Source of the DNA: Pomphorhynchus laevis
Lineage: Eukaryota > Acanthocephala > Palaeacanthocephala > Echinorhynchida > Pomphorhynchidae
Assembly: GCA_012934845.2 (NCBI GenBank)
Contig: WNNJ02001590.1
Span: 1 to 64,000, forward strand
Direction of reading: 5' to 3'
DNA length: 64,000 nt
Shown here: piece after piece, positions 46,101 through 61,100 of the stretch
How positions within the stretch are numbered: the stretch's first letter is position 1
Layout of the letters: each line of letters begins with the position of its first letter
Made by a program: the position numbers and the translations under genes
The notes under the pieces: model-generated
What the model was told of the DNA's origin: nothing
The model's input: the letters and a program-made list of their open reading frames with translations, nothing else
The model's database searches: none

Positions 46101-49100
46101 ACAGAAGTAGAAGTTAAAATTTGGTTTTGTATATTGAAATATTCAAATCTACACGTTTCTTCAATGTTCACATTAAAAAACATGTACATTTTATTTCATT
46201 TAAAAATCAAATTTAATAAGTATAATATAGTTCGTCATTTCTGTGTTAGCTGACATTAATACACTATGATTGATTATATAATTGTTGAAAAACTATTAAT
46301 AATATGATTTAGCATATTATCCTCTATTTAACATAAGTTAATATCCCCTATATTAACTACAACTCTTTGTTAACATCTTTTTATTATGGCATTAGCTATC
46401 GAAATATTTTGCTACTTTTGTTAAAAAATATTAATATATTTAATATTTTATGTCAAAAAATAATATTAATTTATAATATTAAATTATTATGAGCACTGGC
46501 TAATGCCAATGCATTCTCTCTATTTATCTAAAAAAAGGATTTATTTTAACGTGGCAAATGCGTGCCAGCGCACGCTTACATGACCACAACAAAACAAAAA
46601 TGTAAATCATGTGTCGAGAAGGTGTGAACGGAGGAGGTGTTTGAATGTGATAAAGGAGGGGGCGCGGCGGACGTCGAGAGGGAGTTGATTCCAGGCGAGT
46701 GAGGCGGCGACGAGGAAGGATCGGAGACCGTAGTTGTTGGAGTAATTAGGAACGTGGAGTAAGAGGGTATGACAGGAACGAAGCGATAGCGAGGTGGGGC
46801 GAGTATCGTCTAAGAAAGGAAGGTTGATGAACGATGGGGAGCCGACAGCGATGAGACGAAAAGTAACGAGAAGAAGGCGGAGTTTGATGCGGATGTGGAT
46901 GGTGGGCCAGGAGAGTTGGGCAAGATATGTGGATGTGTGGTCGAAGCGACGGAGACGAAAGAGCACTCGAACGGCGGTGTTGATTATTCGTTGTAGGGGT
47001 AGGATGATGGAATTTTGGAGAATTGGCGAAAAGGCTAAGGCAGTAATCGATTTTAGGGAAAAGAAGCGATGAAAGAAGAGACATACAAGAACGGAAGTCG
47101 ATAAGGGGGCGGATACGGCGGATGTCACGGAGAATTAAGTTAGATGAGCGTACCTTGTCACGGACGAAGGGTTTAAGGGAAAGGTGATCATCTAAATGAA
47201 AACCTAAGAAAGTGAGATTGTGGACTATGGGGATGATCGATGAGGCAAAATATACAGTGGGAGGAGATATGTTTGGTTTACCTGGGAGGATCCACTATTA
47301 TTTTGGACTTTTCGGGGTTTAGAACGAGATGGAGATTGGAGAGACGTTTGTAGATAGAAGAAAGACAGTTGGAGGCAGAAATGCCGATATCGTGTATGCG
47401 ATGTGCGGGTGCATGAGCATAGATTAGAATGTCATCGGCGTATTGCATGACCTTAAAGAAGTAAGGTTTGATAAACGGAGATAGATCGCCAAGCAGAAGA
47501 GAGAAAAGCAGGGGACCTAGGACTGAACCTTGTGGGACCCCGCAAAAAATAGGGATGGGAGGGGAGGATGATGAATTAGAACAGACGCGAAAGGAACGGT
47601 CGGATAGATATGAGGCGAACCATGCTACGGAGGAGGAAGAAAAGCCGTAATCATAACGAAGGCGAGAAAGGAGGACGGAGTGGTCGACAATGTCGAATGC
47701 GGAGGAGAGGTCGAGGGAGATGAGAACACTATATAGAGCCTTGTCTCGAGAAATGAGTAAGTCGTTGTACACTTTTATGCATGCGGTTTCTGTCGAGTGA
47801 TTAGAGCGGAAAGCGGATTGGAAAGGAGGGTACAGATTGGATGAGGAGAGATAAGCGTTGATTTGTATTAAGATGAGGCGTTCTAAGAGCTTAGAAAGAG
47901 TAGGGAGTAGTGAAATAGGGCGATAGCTAGAAGGAAGGGAGGGGTCGAGCGATTGTTTCTTAAGGAGGGGACGAACGATTGCGGATTTCCAGTGTGAAGG
48001 GAATATACGACTGCGGATGGACGAGTTAAACAATGTTGTGAGAAATGGGGATATCGATGAGCATATAGATTTTAATATGTGAGTAGGCAGGGGATCAGCA
48101 GGTGAGGTTTTGTTGGGCAAGGACATGAGGACAGATGATACTTCTGTAGGTGAGACATGGAGAAGATGAAAGAGTTCCGGAAGGATGAGATTAGACTGGG
48201 CAGAGTGGGATAGGATGGAGACCGGGGTGTGAGAGAGCAACGTGGATACTTTAGTCTGGAGAAATGACGAATAATCATTGGCATTGATGTTGCACGGCGA
48301 AGAGGAGCGAGCAAGGATTGAGTTAAAAGTATGCCAGAGAGTCTTAGAGTTGAATGAAGTGATGATTTTATGCTGCCAGAAGGAGTTGCATTTGGTACGT
48401 AGTAGGTTGAGATGAGACCGGCGAAGAGCAAGATAGGAATCACGGAAAGACGGAGTGATCGAGCGGATCACTAATAAGATGGCAGTTATCTGCCATCTTA
48501 TTATTTTTAAGAGAAAAATAAAAGAATTCCATGGGAACTTTGTTTATTATATCAATGTGGCAGCCACGAAAGAATCGACTAGTTACAATGTGTTTCAAAA
48601 TTGCAAATGACATTAAGATCTTAGCTGAGATGTATTAATATAATTCACCAACGGGGATGTGCTACTAAAAATATCCCTATTGAGACATTTGAACTAAGAT
48701 ATCTTAAAGGCAGAACGCCGAGATTAGTTAAGCATCTAAATTGGTTAGGCCAAAACTCTAAAGAGGTCTACAGCAATGAGATTCCACTTTGAGATATAAC
48801 CGAATATATTATCTGACCAAATCAGCTTACTGGGTCTACGTATTTAATATAATTATAAAACATAATAATGATAATCTGAGAAGTTTTTTATTAATGACAT
48901 GATAATGATAATAATGATTTTTGAAAATTTCCATTTTTTTCTTTTATAAATAAAAATTTTATGGAACGAAGAATAGTATTTTTATTTAATACAACAAAAC
49001 GTTAATGTCCGATATTTCAATAGCTACTGCTATCATCGTCAGGAAACAACAAAAAATTACTAAAGTTGCCATTTATACAAATTACAGTAAAACAGAAACA

Positions 49101-52100
49101 AACTTCAAAGAAAAACGTTACACACATTCACACACATTCTATAAAAGATTTTTTGTATAAAACAAACTTCAAAGAAAAAACATTATAAATACACTCACAC
49201 GCATTCTATACAAGGTATTGAAAAAAACAGATTTAAAAGAAAAAAAGAACCGCAACCCAAGATAAAAAGGAAAAAATATATCAAATTACTCAAAAAATTA
49301 TCAAAAATTATGATAATGAGATAAAATAAATATTACGTAAAATTGATACCAAAAAACAAACAAATCAAACAAATGTAATTAATCAAGTTCAATAAGGATT
49401 ACAACTAATTAAAAAGTAATAGGAAATTTTCAAATTAAAATCAGATTTATTATCAGATAAAATGTTATTCTTATTAATAAAATATGCCTCCTGCATTATA
49501 CGAGAAAGATAATCACTTTCATATGATAAAATTGAATCGTCATCAAAGTTCATATTATGACCTAAATTCAATACATGTTGTGATATAGCACCCACCATAT
49601 TACCCCGTTTAATATTATATTTATGTTGTGACATACGCTTTCCCAATCCTTGTTCCAGTTTGACCAATATAAGAAGAGGAACAGTTATCACAGGGTATCT
49701 TATAACGTTTATATTATATCATCATATTACGTTTATTTATAATAATAAACATAATAATGATAATCTGAAAAGTTATTTATTAATGCTTACTGCATCCTCT
49801 TGGATTAGGGCTGATATCAAAATTACAGAAATTACATAACTTGAAAGCCAAATATTTAAAATATTAATCACGACTGTGGATGAGATTTTACTTGTAGGAT
49901 CGTTGATTTTGACTTGAAGGCGTTTTTATAGCATCAGGCTGCGTGTAAATGTTGATTGATTATTGTTGAATCTTCGGGTATTGAACCGATTTTACGAAAA
50001 GGAATTGTTGAAAGAATTGGACAAGAGAATACATGAGAGATAGGTGGACATTGTAGATTACAAAATTTGTAGCGACAACATATTGAACGTTCATGGCATG
50101 GAATGTGGATAGTCAATGTTGATTTATAATATTAATATTAATAATATTAATAATATCTTGATATTGTTTGTCAAAAAATCAATTTTCTTGATTTCATTAA
50201 AACATCAAAATGTTGATTTTTTAGTATCTTTTAATATTAAGATAAAACTTGTATCCTGATATTAAAGCTATTAATTACATTATATTACATAATGTAAAAT
50301 CTTTATATAATATATTTATCAACTTTTTCTAACATTTTCTAATGTAGAGATTCTAGAGTTTAAACATTTAGGTTTCATAAAGGTTTGCATGAAAATAACT
50401 TTAATGATTATCTTCAATCACGTTTTATATTGATATTTCTGTCGAAAATTAGTATATTTAGTATTATTTAATTTAGCCATCGACATACTATTGTCAATCT
50501 AAATGTCAATTTTTTGTTCTATAAAAATATCATCTATTAAAGCCATTTTAATATAATAAAATATATTAATATAATATAATAAAATATTAAAGCTATTTTA
50601 ATTTAATATAAAAATAATAAATGTTTATAATTAAATTCAAATTAAATTTACATTTAATATGATGTCTATAGTTATAAATGTCAATTTTAGTTTAGTGCGA
50701 TGAGTACCGGCAGTGGATCAACACTGTCAATGAATGTAATTACTGTCACGCTGGATCTTAGTAAGTCTAGATTTGCATTGATATTTGTTTTGTCTAATAA
50801 TGTTATATTTTAAACAAGCCAAAAGTAAATAAAATTTTAAAAATTAGCCTTCTTGTATTAAAATATTAAAAGTAATTTGAGCAAAAGATATTTCCCTTAT
50901 TTATGGAGGTTGAACGTTCTTTTGATATTCAAATAAAGATTGCCGATATTAGAGGTGACATTTCTTGAAATGTATAATTTGCAAAATCATTAAATCACTC
51001 AAAATTAGTTTATTTTGTTCACTGCTGGTTATTTTATTTCAATTACTATTTACTTTTCGCGCAGATACGCATTGCTCTACACTGCGTAATCCAATATGCG
51101 CATTTTTGATAATATTTAGCGTGACTGCTAATGAAGTCACCAAGTACTTTAACTTTATTTCCCACTAGACCTGCTTTGTATGAGGCCAATGCTCACTCTC
51201 GTGCAATGCTACCGGGCACTAAAATTTCCAACTAATGTGTTTAATAGTATTGATTTTGTTCTCTGGTGTTGTAACATTTTTATTTGTGAATAGTACAATT
51301 AATATTTATTAGGTATTCTGTAAATGTACCCTATTTCTCTCATATATTCAAGAATTACTAAGAATTATGCCTTAATTTGATAGTTTTGTATTTTTATGCT
51401 ACAGGCGTAAATTAAAAATTGGTACTCTCGCTTAATAAATAATCGGACAAATTATAAAACTGGATTTCAAAAGTAGCTGAAATAATTTACCGGAATTTGA
51501 TATATATCGCTGTTTACGGTATTTCCTTGTGAAAATTTTATTAAGATTATAGCATGATAATTTTAATAGATTATGGATTTCCTCTCTCGTTGTTTATTCA
51601 ACTACAATTAACAGCAAACATCAATGTATTATTGATAGCTTTATCGTCACTAAAATATGCCTAAACATGGGATTTTGGTCGGGGATAAAAATTATACAAA
51701 AATAGTTATTACATTTAAACATACAAAATTCTACTTAAATGCGGGACAAAATGTTCCTGTCGGGTTCTGCCTATTTTGAGTTAATTATACAAGTGAGACG
51801 TTTTTTCATATTTTCATTTACATAATTGTTTTCGGTCTTCGAATTCTTCTATCGATCCATTGTTGGTTTTTATTAATGCAACGATTGAATCTTATAGGAT
51901 TAGAAAGTATTTCTAAGCAACGTTCTTTAAAATTTCACATTTAAACCAAAACATTGATCATTAGCTTCAGAAAGTATTTCCGCTACGTTCTGTTCGCTCT
52001 TATGATAAAATGCAATATTTTTATCTATTAATAACATTGAAGGATTACAGTAGAATGATTTTTTATCTCAATACTTTCCTTTTCAAACTTTCCTAACCAT

Positions 52101-55100
52101 GTATCTCCTAATGGCACATATTGCATATTATATGTCGTTAAGCTCTCGTTATGTATTCAACTAAAGTGGTCAAGTCTCAAATTTTTTATAAAATGAATAT
52201 TATCCAAATATTGGTAACATTGAGTTGTTCAAATTTATATTTTTCAGTTATCATTACATAAATTTAAGTGGCAGATACTCTTCTTCTGAAAACATCGACA
52301 GTTTAAGTATACATTCGGAGTTTTATGCTTTCTGAATTAATTCCGCAATTATATTTTATATTCTGTTATTTCCTATTATAATCATAATATATTCGTGTGA
52401 TTTGGGATAATTCACGTAAACTTGAAAATTATTAATATTAATATTATGATATTAATATTAATAATATTAAAATTAATATTAATATTTTTAATATTATCAT
52501 ATTAATATTATGATTTTATTAATTTGATTATCATTTACTCTCTGAAGATTAATTTGTATTTTTAACAAAATGTAATTTAAATTAAATTACATCATATTGT
52601 GCTATAAAAGCATTTTGTGTTTACAGAAAAAGCTATTGCGCTTCTTTTACGTGTATCAAAGTATGCTGATTTTTTAGATTTTAGAATAAAATTTAAAAAC
52701 AACATACTAAAGTGGATATGTAAAAACAACAACTTTTTTACATCTAAAAATTGAAATGACCTTCAGTTTCGATTAATACGTAATATATTGCGATCAATTA
52801 TCAATTTTAGAATGAAATATACACCGATCAACATTTTGCATGTCGATCGGTGTATGTTCCATCTTGGTAGGAATTTCTATAATTTTGAAAGATCCGTCTC
52901 TAATTTCTAAAGGTTTAAATTTTACATTTTGAATTTTTTGATGTGCTTTCAATTTCAATATCTACATTCTCCATATCGATCAATAAATATTCAACTTTGA
53001 TTTGTGATTGTCACATCCCCACATCGGTCTTTTTTAATGTTAATCGATGTTTTTCCATTTTCAATAGGTGCGTTTTGCGCATTCTGTCGCATTTCATAAA
53101 AATATTTGTTATATAATAAGATAAGATCACAAAATATATATTTCATAAAATATTTGTTGTATTTTAGTTAATAAATTACATTTTAATTATATTTTTAATA
53201 TTGTAAATGTATTTTAAATTTTTAATTTCTAATTAATTTGATAATAAAAGACAGAGCGCATACTTTTTTTTAATTTACGAACAATAAAGTCATTAATTAA
53301 GTCGATTTATTTAGTTTCTCTTATTTGATAAAACAGCTTTTAGGGACTTGTGAACATGTTATTTTTCATCCTTGAAATTTAGGTAGTGTTCCTTTTCTGG
53401 GGGTAAGTATTGTTGGGCGTAGCGCTAGCGGTTTGCCATACAAGGAATACGGTAATCATGGAATTTATGTAGGATCAATTATGAAAGGGTTTGTTTAGTT
53501 TTTTCTTTAAAAATACTACGCTTATTATTTATATTAAACTGTTTCTTCTAAATGCTTCATAATTTAAGATTATGATAATTTAGATTATTAAAGATTATTT
53601 AGATTATTAAATAATGATAAAGAATATATTAAAATATTTAAAATACAAGAAAACATTCTTAGTTTATTTAAATTGAAATTTTAATAAATTTATTTTAATT
53701 TACGTGATATGGAAAGTACTTTTGTTTTGTTTCACCAAATGTTTTAAAAGGTATTTACACTTTTTTGAACATTTTTATTAACTGGGTTTACTTTATAAGT
53801 TTATAATTATCATTAATATCGGCCGTCATAAAAAGATAAAAAGATACAAAAACATATATTTCACTCAAACTGAAATTTAAAATTATTTTTAAAAACATGA
53901 TTTAATATTTTGATATGTAGGTGAGTAAATCTATAGGGTATATAATTTAGTTATATGTACGTCTACATATTATAGCTTAATCAATATGAAGCTTAATCAA
54001 TGAATTGAAGTTTCTAAGTTCATGAATACAAAATACATGTTTCTAAGTTCTTAAATAACTAACGCATAATTAAAAATTCTTTAACTGATTACGGGTTATT
54101 TATTAATCTAAATTTTTTAAATTTATGGATATTTAAAAATACAAAAATGTAAGTTATTAATGCGTATATAGCTTGTTAATGCCATGTAGATGTTAGATTA
54201 TTCATAAGTTTAAAACGTACAAAAAGTTCTTACAATCTACAATAATGTAGTGTTTGTAGAATGCTCCTGAATATTAATTATTTATTAATAATTGAATAAT
54301 TATTATTAATAAATATAAATACCGTTACGAAGAGATGGAAGCAGCAGTGCGGAAATAATTTAAATATATTTTACTCTTGATTTTCAAATGCTGGGGATGC
54401 GCACCCATTAGAATTGTACATATAATAATAACTTATAAAAAATTAATAAATAAAATATTTATTAATAATTATTTTATAATTATTAAACTAGGTAATTATT
54501 AGTTATTTAATTATTGGTAATTAATAATTAAATAATTAATTAATAATTATTAGTAATTTTAAGTCATTTTTCCTTTACAATTATAAATAAGTAATTAATT
54601 AATTTGTTTGTTCAAATGCGATGTTCCATTATTCGCGTTATGATTACTTTATATCAATTGTTTTCTAGATTAAATGAGTATTTTAACACAAAACATTAAA
54701 ATTACTACATTGACAACAACGCATTTTGTTATTAAAATCAACTGCTTTAGATAATATGCTCATCATATTAGTATTTTCCATTGCAGATATTGCGTTTAGT
54801 CATTTTAATCGCATTTACTCTCGAAGAAAGCTTGTTTTTTAAAGAAATTACTTTATAAGCTAAAGCCTGTGCTGTCTGTTTGTAAAAATGCTAAAGAATT
54901 GTAATCCTTAATTATAAGTCATTCACTTATCCCTTTTCTTTACCCTTATAGAGTACATTAATAATTCACTCCAACTTTCGGTTTACGAAAAACTCAAAGT
55001 AGAATGTCCAAAAAATTTACGAGCGTTTACAGAGTAACTTTAAACTGTAACTTTAAAGTAACTTTTGTTTTCTCTTCGTAAGAGACAATACACAATTTTG

Positions 55101-58100
55101 TATCTAGTAAAATAATTGTTTAAGGAATAATAATGTCGATTAGCGAAGACTCACTCGTTGTGTGTCATCAAGTTTGTCAACAATATCAGAAGAATTTAGA
55201 ATTGTCTTGATGTGAACATTTAGGTAGATAATAAAATGCAATTAGGCTAGTTTTCAGTTTAAATGGTTTTTCACATGCTTTTCCGCTAATAATTACTTCC
55301 GTCTTTTGCGAAATAATTGTAGCTTACGAGGATATTCCCTATATTGCCGCCATTTCATTAAAGAACAAACTCGAATGAACCTTATTGTAACAAACAAAGG
55401 TCACTCTCTATCATAAAATTGTTACATCTTGCAAATGACGTGAATCTAGCAGACCCTCGAAAACCTAAGATTAATCCAGTTTTAGAAATTGGCGGTGTGA
55501 TGCACTCAAAAGTATGCACTCTGTTACACTCAAAAGTATGTACTCGGATACAAAAAAGTATTTCTTATATAAAATATAATACTATATTTTCGATATAAAG
55601 ATTTTATAACCGGTTTGGGATATTAATCCGTCAATAATATTTTATCAATTTACGTATATTATCTTATATTAAATTTTTACCAATATTTTGATATTATTTG
55701 AATTTTTTTAATTTTTTTATTTGTAATATAATTTTTCATTTAAAAAATAATAAAATACAAATATTTTAGTATCTTATTACTTTTTCGTCTATTTGTTTTT
55801 TATATTATTAGTGTATTGTTATATTATTGTAGCGGTGCTGTTGCACTTGATGGGAGGATCGAGCCAGGCGACATGATTTTACAAGTTAACGACGTTAGCT
55901 TCGAAGGATTGACGAATGATCGAGCAGTTTTCGAATTAAGACGAGCTGTACAGTCACCAGGGTCTGTTGATCGTTTCAATAATTCATTTATTGTATGAAA
56001 TTTTTTACTTATAAATCTAACTTATAAAACAGTTGTCTTATTTATAAACAGTTGACTTTGAATTTAAATTTTTGAATTTTTTTAATTAAAATTATTTTAA
56101 CGTTTACTAAAATAATAATGTAACAATAAAATTTTGTAATTTGTGTTCTACAATTTGGTAAAGTGTTTTATTATTTAATCATGAAATTACTTTGTTTTTC
56201 ATCTTGTTTAAGTTTATCTGCTTTGACCAAAAACGAAATCAGCATTGACTCGGGAAGAAAAGCTTCCTCTTAAATTTTGTCAATCATAGCAAAGAAAACG
56301 CATTAATATCCATTCGTCGGTTATTAAAGTCTTATACTTTAGCAATAATTTAAGATTAATTTTTAATTTATGTAAATTAGTCTTTTAATGTACATCGCAT
56401 ATTTGATAATAAAGTTATAAAATAATAAATTTATGATTAAATAATAAAAATTATTGTAAAATAATAAATTTATAAGATATAAGTATGTTAGTGGTAAGAT
56501 TCGAGTATGCAGTTGAGTTAAATACATATATTTAACATATATAATATATATAATATATAATATTTAATATATTTAATATATTATATTAATAGTATATTAT
56601 ATTAAATATATAATATATAATAATTAATATATATAATATTTAATATATATAATATATATAATTATTTATAATACATATTTATGTATTAAATACGTACAAG
56701 TATGTATTTAAGTATGTATTTGTAAGTATGTATTATAAGTATGTATTTGTTGGTTTCAATACTATTTTGTATTAAACTAAATCAACATGGATACTTATTC
56801 TACATTATAATTCAGCACGTGTTATCTCATTTAATATATAATTATTTATAATACATATATATGTATTAAATACATATAAGTATGTATTTAATTAATAGAT
56901 GTTGGTTTCAATACTATTTTGTATTAAACTAAATCAACATGGATACTTATTCTACATTATAATTCAGCACGTGTTATCTCATTTAAATTTGTTTCATGGA
57001 TATCGACATTTTAGTCTATACGATTGTTATCTTTTATAATAAATAACTAAAATAAATTACTTTGTTTCTTTTATTTTTAGATCAATAACACTAATAGTTG
57101 CCAAAGGATGGAATCCTAATCCTTCTGGTTATTTTTCCCTTGATCGTAATCAAGTAGCAAGACCTATCGATCCATCTACATGGGCAGCCCAAACTAAGGC
57201 ATCGATGGAAAACAAGAAAATCGAAGGTTGTTATTCATCAATGGACCGTCTTCCACGATCCCCTTCGAGTACAACATCTACATTTCAAAGCACTTGCAGA
57301 ACAAATAACTTTCAATTTGATGGTAGGTGTTCAATAGGCGTTTAATTTATAATTAAATGAATATAATTATAATCTTTATTTTTTTCTATCGCTAATTTTC
57401 TTGATACATCTTTTAAAAATAAAATTTTTGTGTAAATGACAAAAGGTTTTGCCACCGATCTTTTATTAAAGATAAGTAATCGTTGTAAATATTTGATTTT
57501 GATAATCCATTTTTCTTTATTGAATTTTGGGACAGAATCGAAAACCTTTAATTTTAATATTTCGCTGACTTTTGTTAGCATGTTCAGAAAAAATACTGTA
57601 TTTTTTGATAAAATTAAAAGTTTTTTTGATTCTGCTCCCAAAATTCAATATAAAATCGTTTTACATAAAATGTCTTTCGTTATAAAGTAATCGAATAAAA
57701 TTTTCATTCAACTTCAATTTTGACTTCAATTTTTACAAGTCATATTTTTATTTCCTTTGTAACGGAAGATGTTACGGTATCATGTTAAGCTGTTGTCTAG
57801 CTATGAACATTCGATTACTAACTGTCAGCTATGATTGCATTCTTCTTATTGTCAAGTGAAAACTATTAAGTCGCAATCAAGAGTTTTCTTGTCGCTTACT
57901 GTAAAGCATTTGTGTTCTAAATTTAATAATCGGATTAAGTTCTAAATCTTAGTCTGTTCTAAATCGGATTAAGCAGAACAGACATTTGATTTAGGGGCTG
58001 ACTACTGCGATTGTGCACTTGAAAGTTAGTTTTAGTTTAATTCCTCTAAGCTCCTAAAGCTGCATTGTTTTATCTATTTATCCATTCAGGGAAAACTATC

Positions 58101-61100
58101 TTATCTGAAGTTAATTGAACAAAGTCACTAGATTTTAGTTTTATCGTTTATTTTTTGTCGAATATTCATTTGATTTTAATTTATAATTTAGTTTATATGC
58201 TTATCACCGGAAATTCAACAAAATTCATTTCGAATATTTGATATTTAAAATTTATAAATTGTTTTAAAATTAAAATTATAAAAAAATTAAAAGTCTAAAC
58301 TTCACAATTCACATTATTAATCAAAGGTTTTTATCGTTTTTATTTAAACACGAAGTTTATTATTAAACTTATATTTTTATATATTATTAAATATAATTAT
58401 ATATATTATTTAATTATTATATATTATAATAATATTATATATTATTTTAATATATTAAATATAAATATGTTTTTTATTTTTTGAAAATATAAAAGCAAGG
58501 AGAAATATAGAGGAAAAATATAAAAGCACCTAATTATATTTTCCAATTATTGAAAAATATAGTAGCTCAATCATCAAAAGAAAATGGCGAATGTTATCCA
58601 CTCACCTATGACGATGATATCATCAGTAACGTAGTTAAAGATGTGTTTGTGATTTAAAATGATCAACGAACTCCGAATTGAACGCATAATTAAAGGGCAT
58701 TTTATATGGTGCAATCGATAAAGTTATGACCGACTGAATATGAAGAGTAGGGAGAAAACATCCGACTACGGCAACAGGCCCTTGTCGAATATAGATTTGA
58801 ATATCTCGTAAAAAATGCAATCGTTGCAAAAAATAAATGGTCAGTCTTCTATGGCATTAATCCAATTAATATTCCATCCACGCATTAAATTTATTGTCAA
58901 GAATGTTATTTGAAAATTACCTAATTTTAGTACTTTCATCACGCTAGACAATTTTAGCATCAACGTCGGATTTAAATCTTACTATTAACTGTGACATGGA
59001 AAACATAGCCAATGCTATGTCGTGTCATAATTCTGGTCTTGATGTTAAAGATCGGATGTGGCTTAAAGTCAGGATTCCGGATGCTTTCTTAGGTAAATAT
59101 CGCGCTTGAATTTTCGTTAACATTATGTATTATTATTTATAGGGAGTGATGTGGTTGATTGGCTGTATAACCACGTTGAAGGTTTTGCCGACAGACGTGA
59201 TGCTCGAAAATATGCATCAAATATGCTTAAAGCCGGATACATAAGAACCACGGTCAATAAAATAAACTTCAGCGAGCAATGCTACTACGTATTTGGCGAT
59301 ATTTGTAAAGGTAGATTTCTATTTTGATTTATTAAATTACTGAGAGAGATTTTTGATTTATTAAAATAAATAGAAATAATAATTTAAATAATTAGAGATT
59401 TTTGAATTTATTTTTATTTTTCAATATTTTACGGTAATTATTAAATCCAAGTCGATTTCTAAATTACTCATGGTGTCAGGGCTGCGCGAAAAGAAATACT
59501 TTCTCATTGACTTAAAGAAGTGAATTGATTTTCATCATCAATGATATATCCATTGTAGTTATAATGCATTCGAAACATATATAATGTAGTAATTTGTTAG
59601 CGAAACACATGAGAAACGTAAACCTTTTATTTTAATCTTTAAATGAAGTTATATTGATTCTGATTCAAAATTCTAAAATAAAATTAGGTTACTATAAAAA
59701 TAAAATTAAACAAAAAATAGTAAAATATATAAATCAACACAGTAATATTAAAAACAAATGTAAAGATTAGAATTTTATTAAAAATAAACTTAAACTTTTA
59801 AGCGGAAAATTCTACGAATGAAACTTGATAACATAGCAGTTTATTCTGGTGACCTCTTATCTTTATTCTGATTCATCGTCTGTCATTTGGGTCGAGTACG
59901 AGGGTTAGAAACTTGATAACATAGCAGTTTATTCTGGTGACCTCTTATCTTTATTCTGATTCATCGTCTGTAAAAAATATATATTCCAATACGTAAACTG
60001 ATCATCTAAGTATCGATGTATTAATATTAATATTTTTTATGATTAAAATAATGCAAACTGATTATCGAAGCTGATCTCAACAATAAAATATTATAGTGTA
60101 TATATATCAACTATATATAATAGTTGATATTAAAATTAAGTTGATAGTATAATTGATAAAGAGTATCAACTATGCTATAATATAGCATAGTAAATTCAAA
60201 TTGCATATCCATGTAACATTTTATTATGCCGATTCTGATATGCAATATCAGTATAATGATATTATCGTTTACGATAGAATTAATATAATTATATAATAAT
60301 TATAAATAATATTATATAATTTATATATTATAATTTATATATAATTTATATATAATTTATTATTAATATTATAATAATACTATAATATTATTATAATATA
60401 TAATAATAGTAATATATAATTATTATATATTAAAATATATTAATTATATATTATTAATTATATATTATAATATATAATAATATTATCAAAACGTTTAATC
60501 CAAGTGACTGTTTTCTTTATCTAAATATTGCAAGCAAATTTCTGAAATTTGACAATACGATGCATAAATGCTCAACCAATTTTCGTAATTAATCAACAAG
60601 AAAATGTAGCAATCAATTTGCGATATTCATAATCTGCAAATATTTTAATTTATTCCAATTTTTACATTTCTTGAATTGAGTGAAATTAATATTAAGATAT
60701 CCCATCAAATTGTAAAGTTTTATGTGTTTATAGATTTTTCACAGTTAATGGTAGAAAATGTTGATCAGCGTGGTTTTACAAGCAGCATTGCTGAGTCGTC
60801 ATTTGCTCACAATCCAAATTTTCACCACGCAGATGGTTATCACAATCGCGAGATTTTGAATATGGGTAAAAGACCTTTACCAGCAATAAGAGATCGGAAT
60901 GGCACTACTGGTGATGATTTTAGCCTAGATGGAAGCAGCAACAGTGATGTGACATTGGTTGAACACGATGCATACCACTTTCCATCAACACCAACTGTTC
61001 TTTCAACAGCACATTTTAAAAAGTCAACCAAGCCCTGCGTATCCGTTGATAACTCTGATACCAGTGACAATTCTCTGTCTGACAAATTGTCGGAAAGCGG

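Noticed and set aside
50965-51168. Small membrane protein ORF in Dishevelled intron 7
   Set aside because: The hydrophobic run is explained by AT-rich codons; there is no other coding sign.
57342-57690. Overlapping 84- and 99-codon ORFs on opposite strands
   Set aside because: They lie over a stretch that is partly its own inverted repeat; no motif is present.
58560-58860. Minus-strand retroelement RT (TDDIIVIGE)
   Set aside because: Only one short motif matches and the surrounding frames give no further RT motif.
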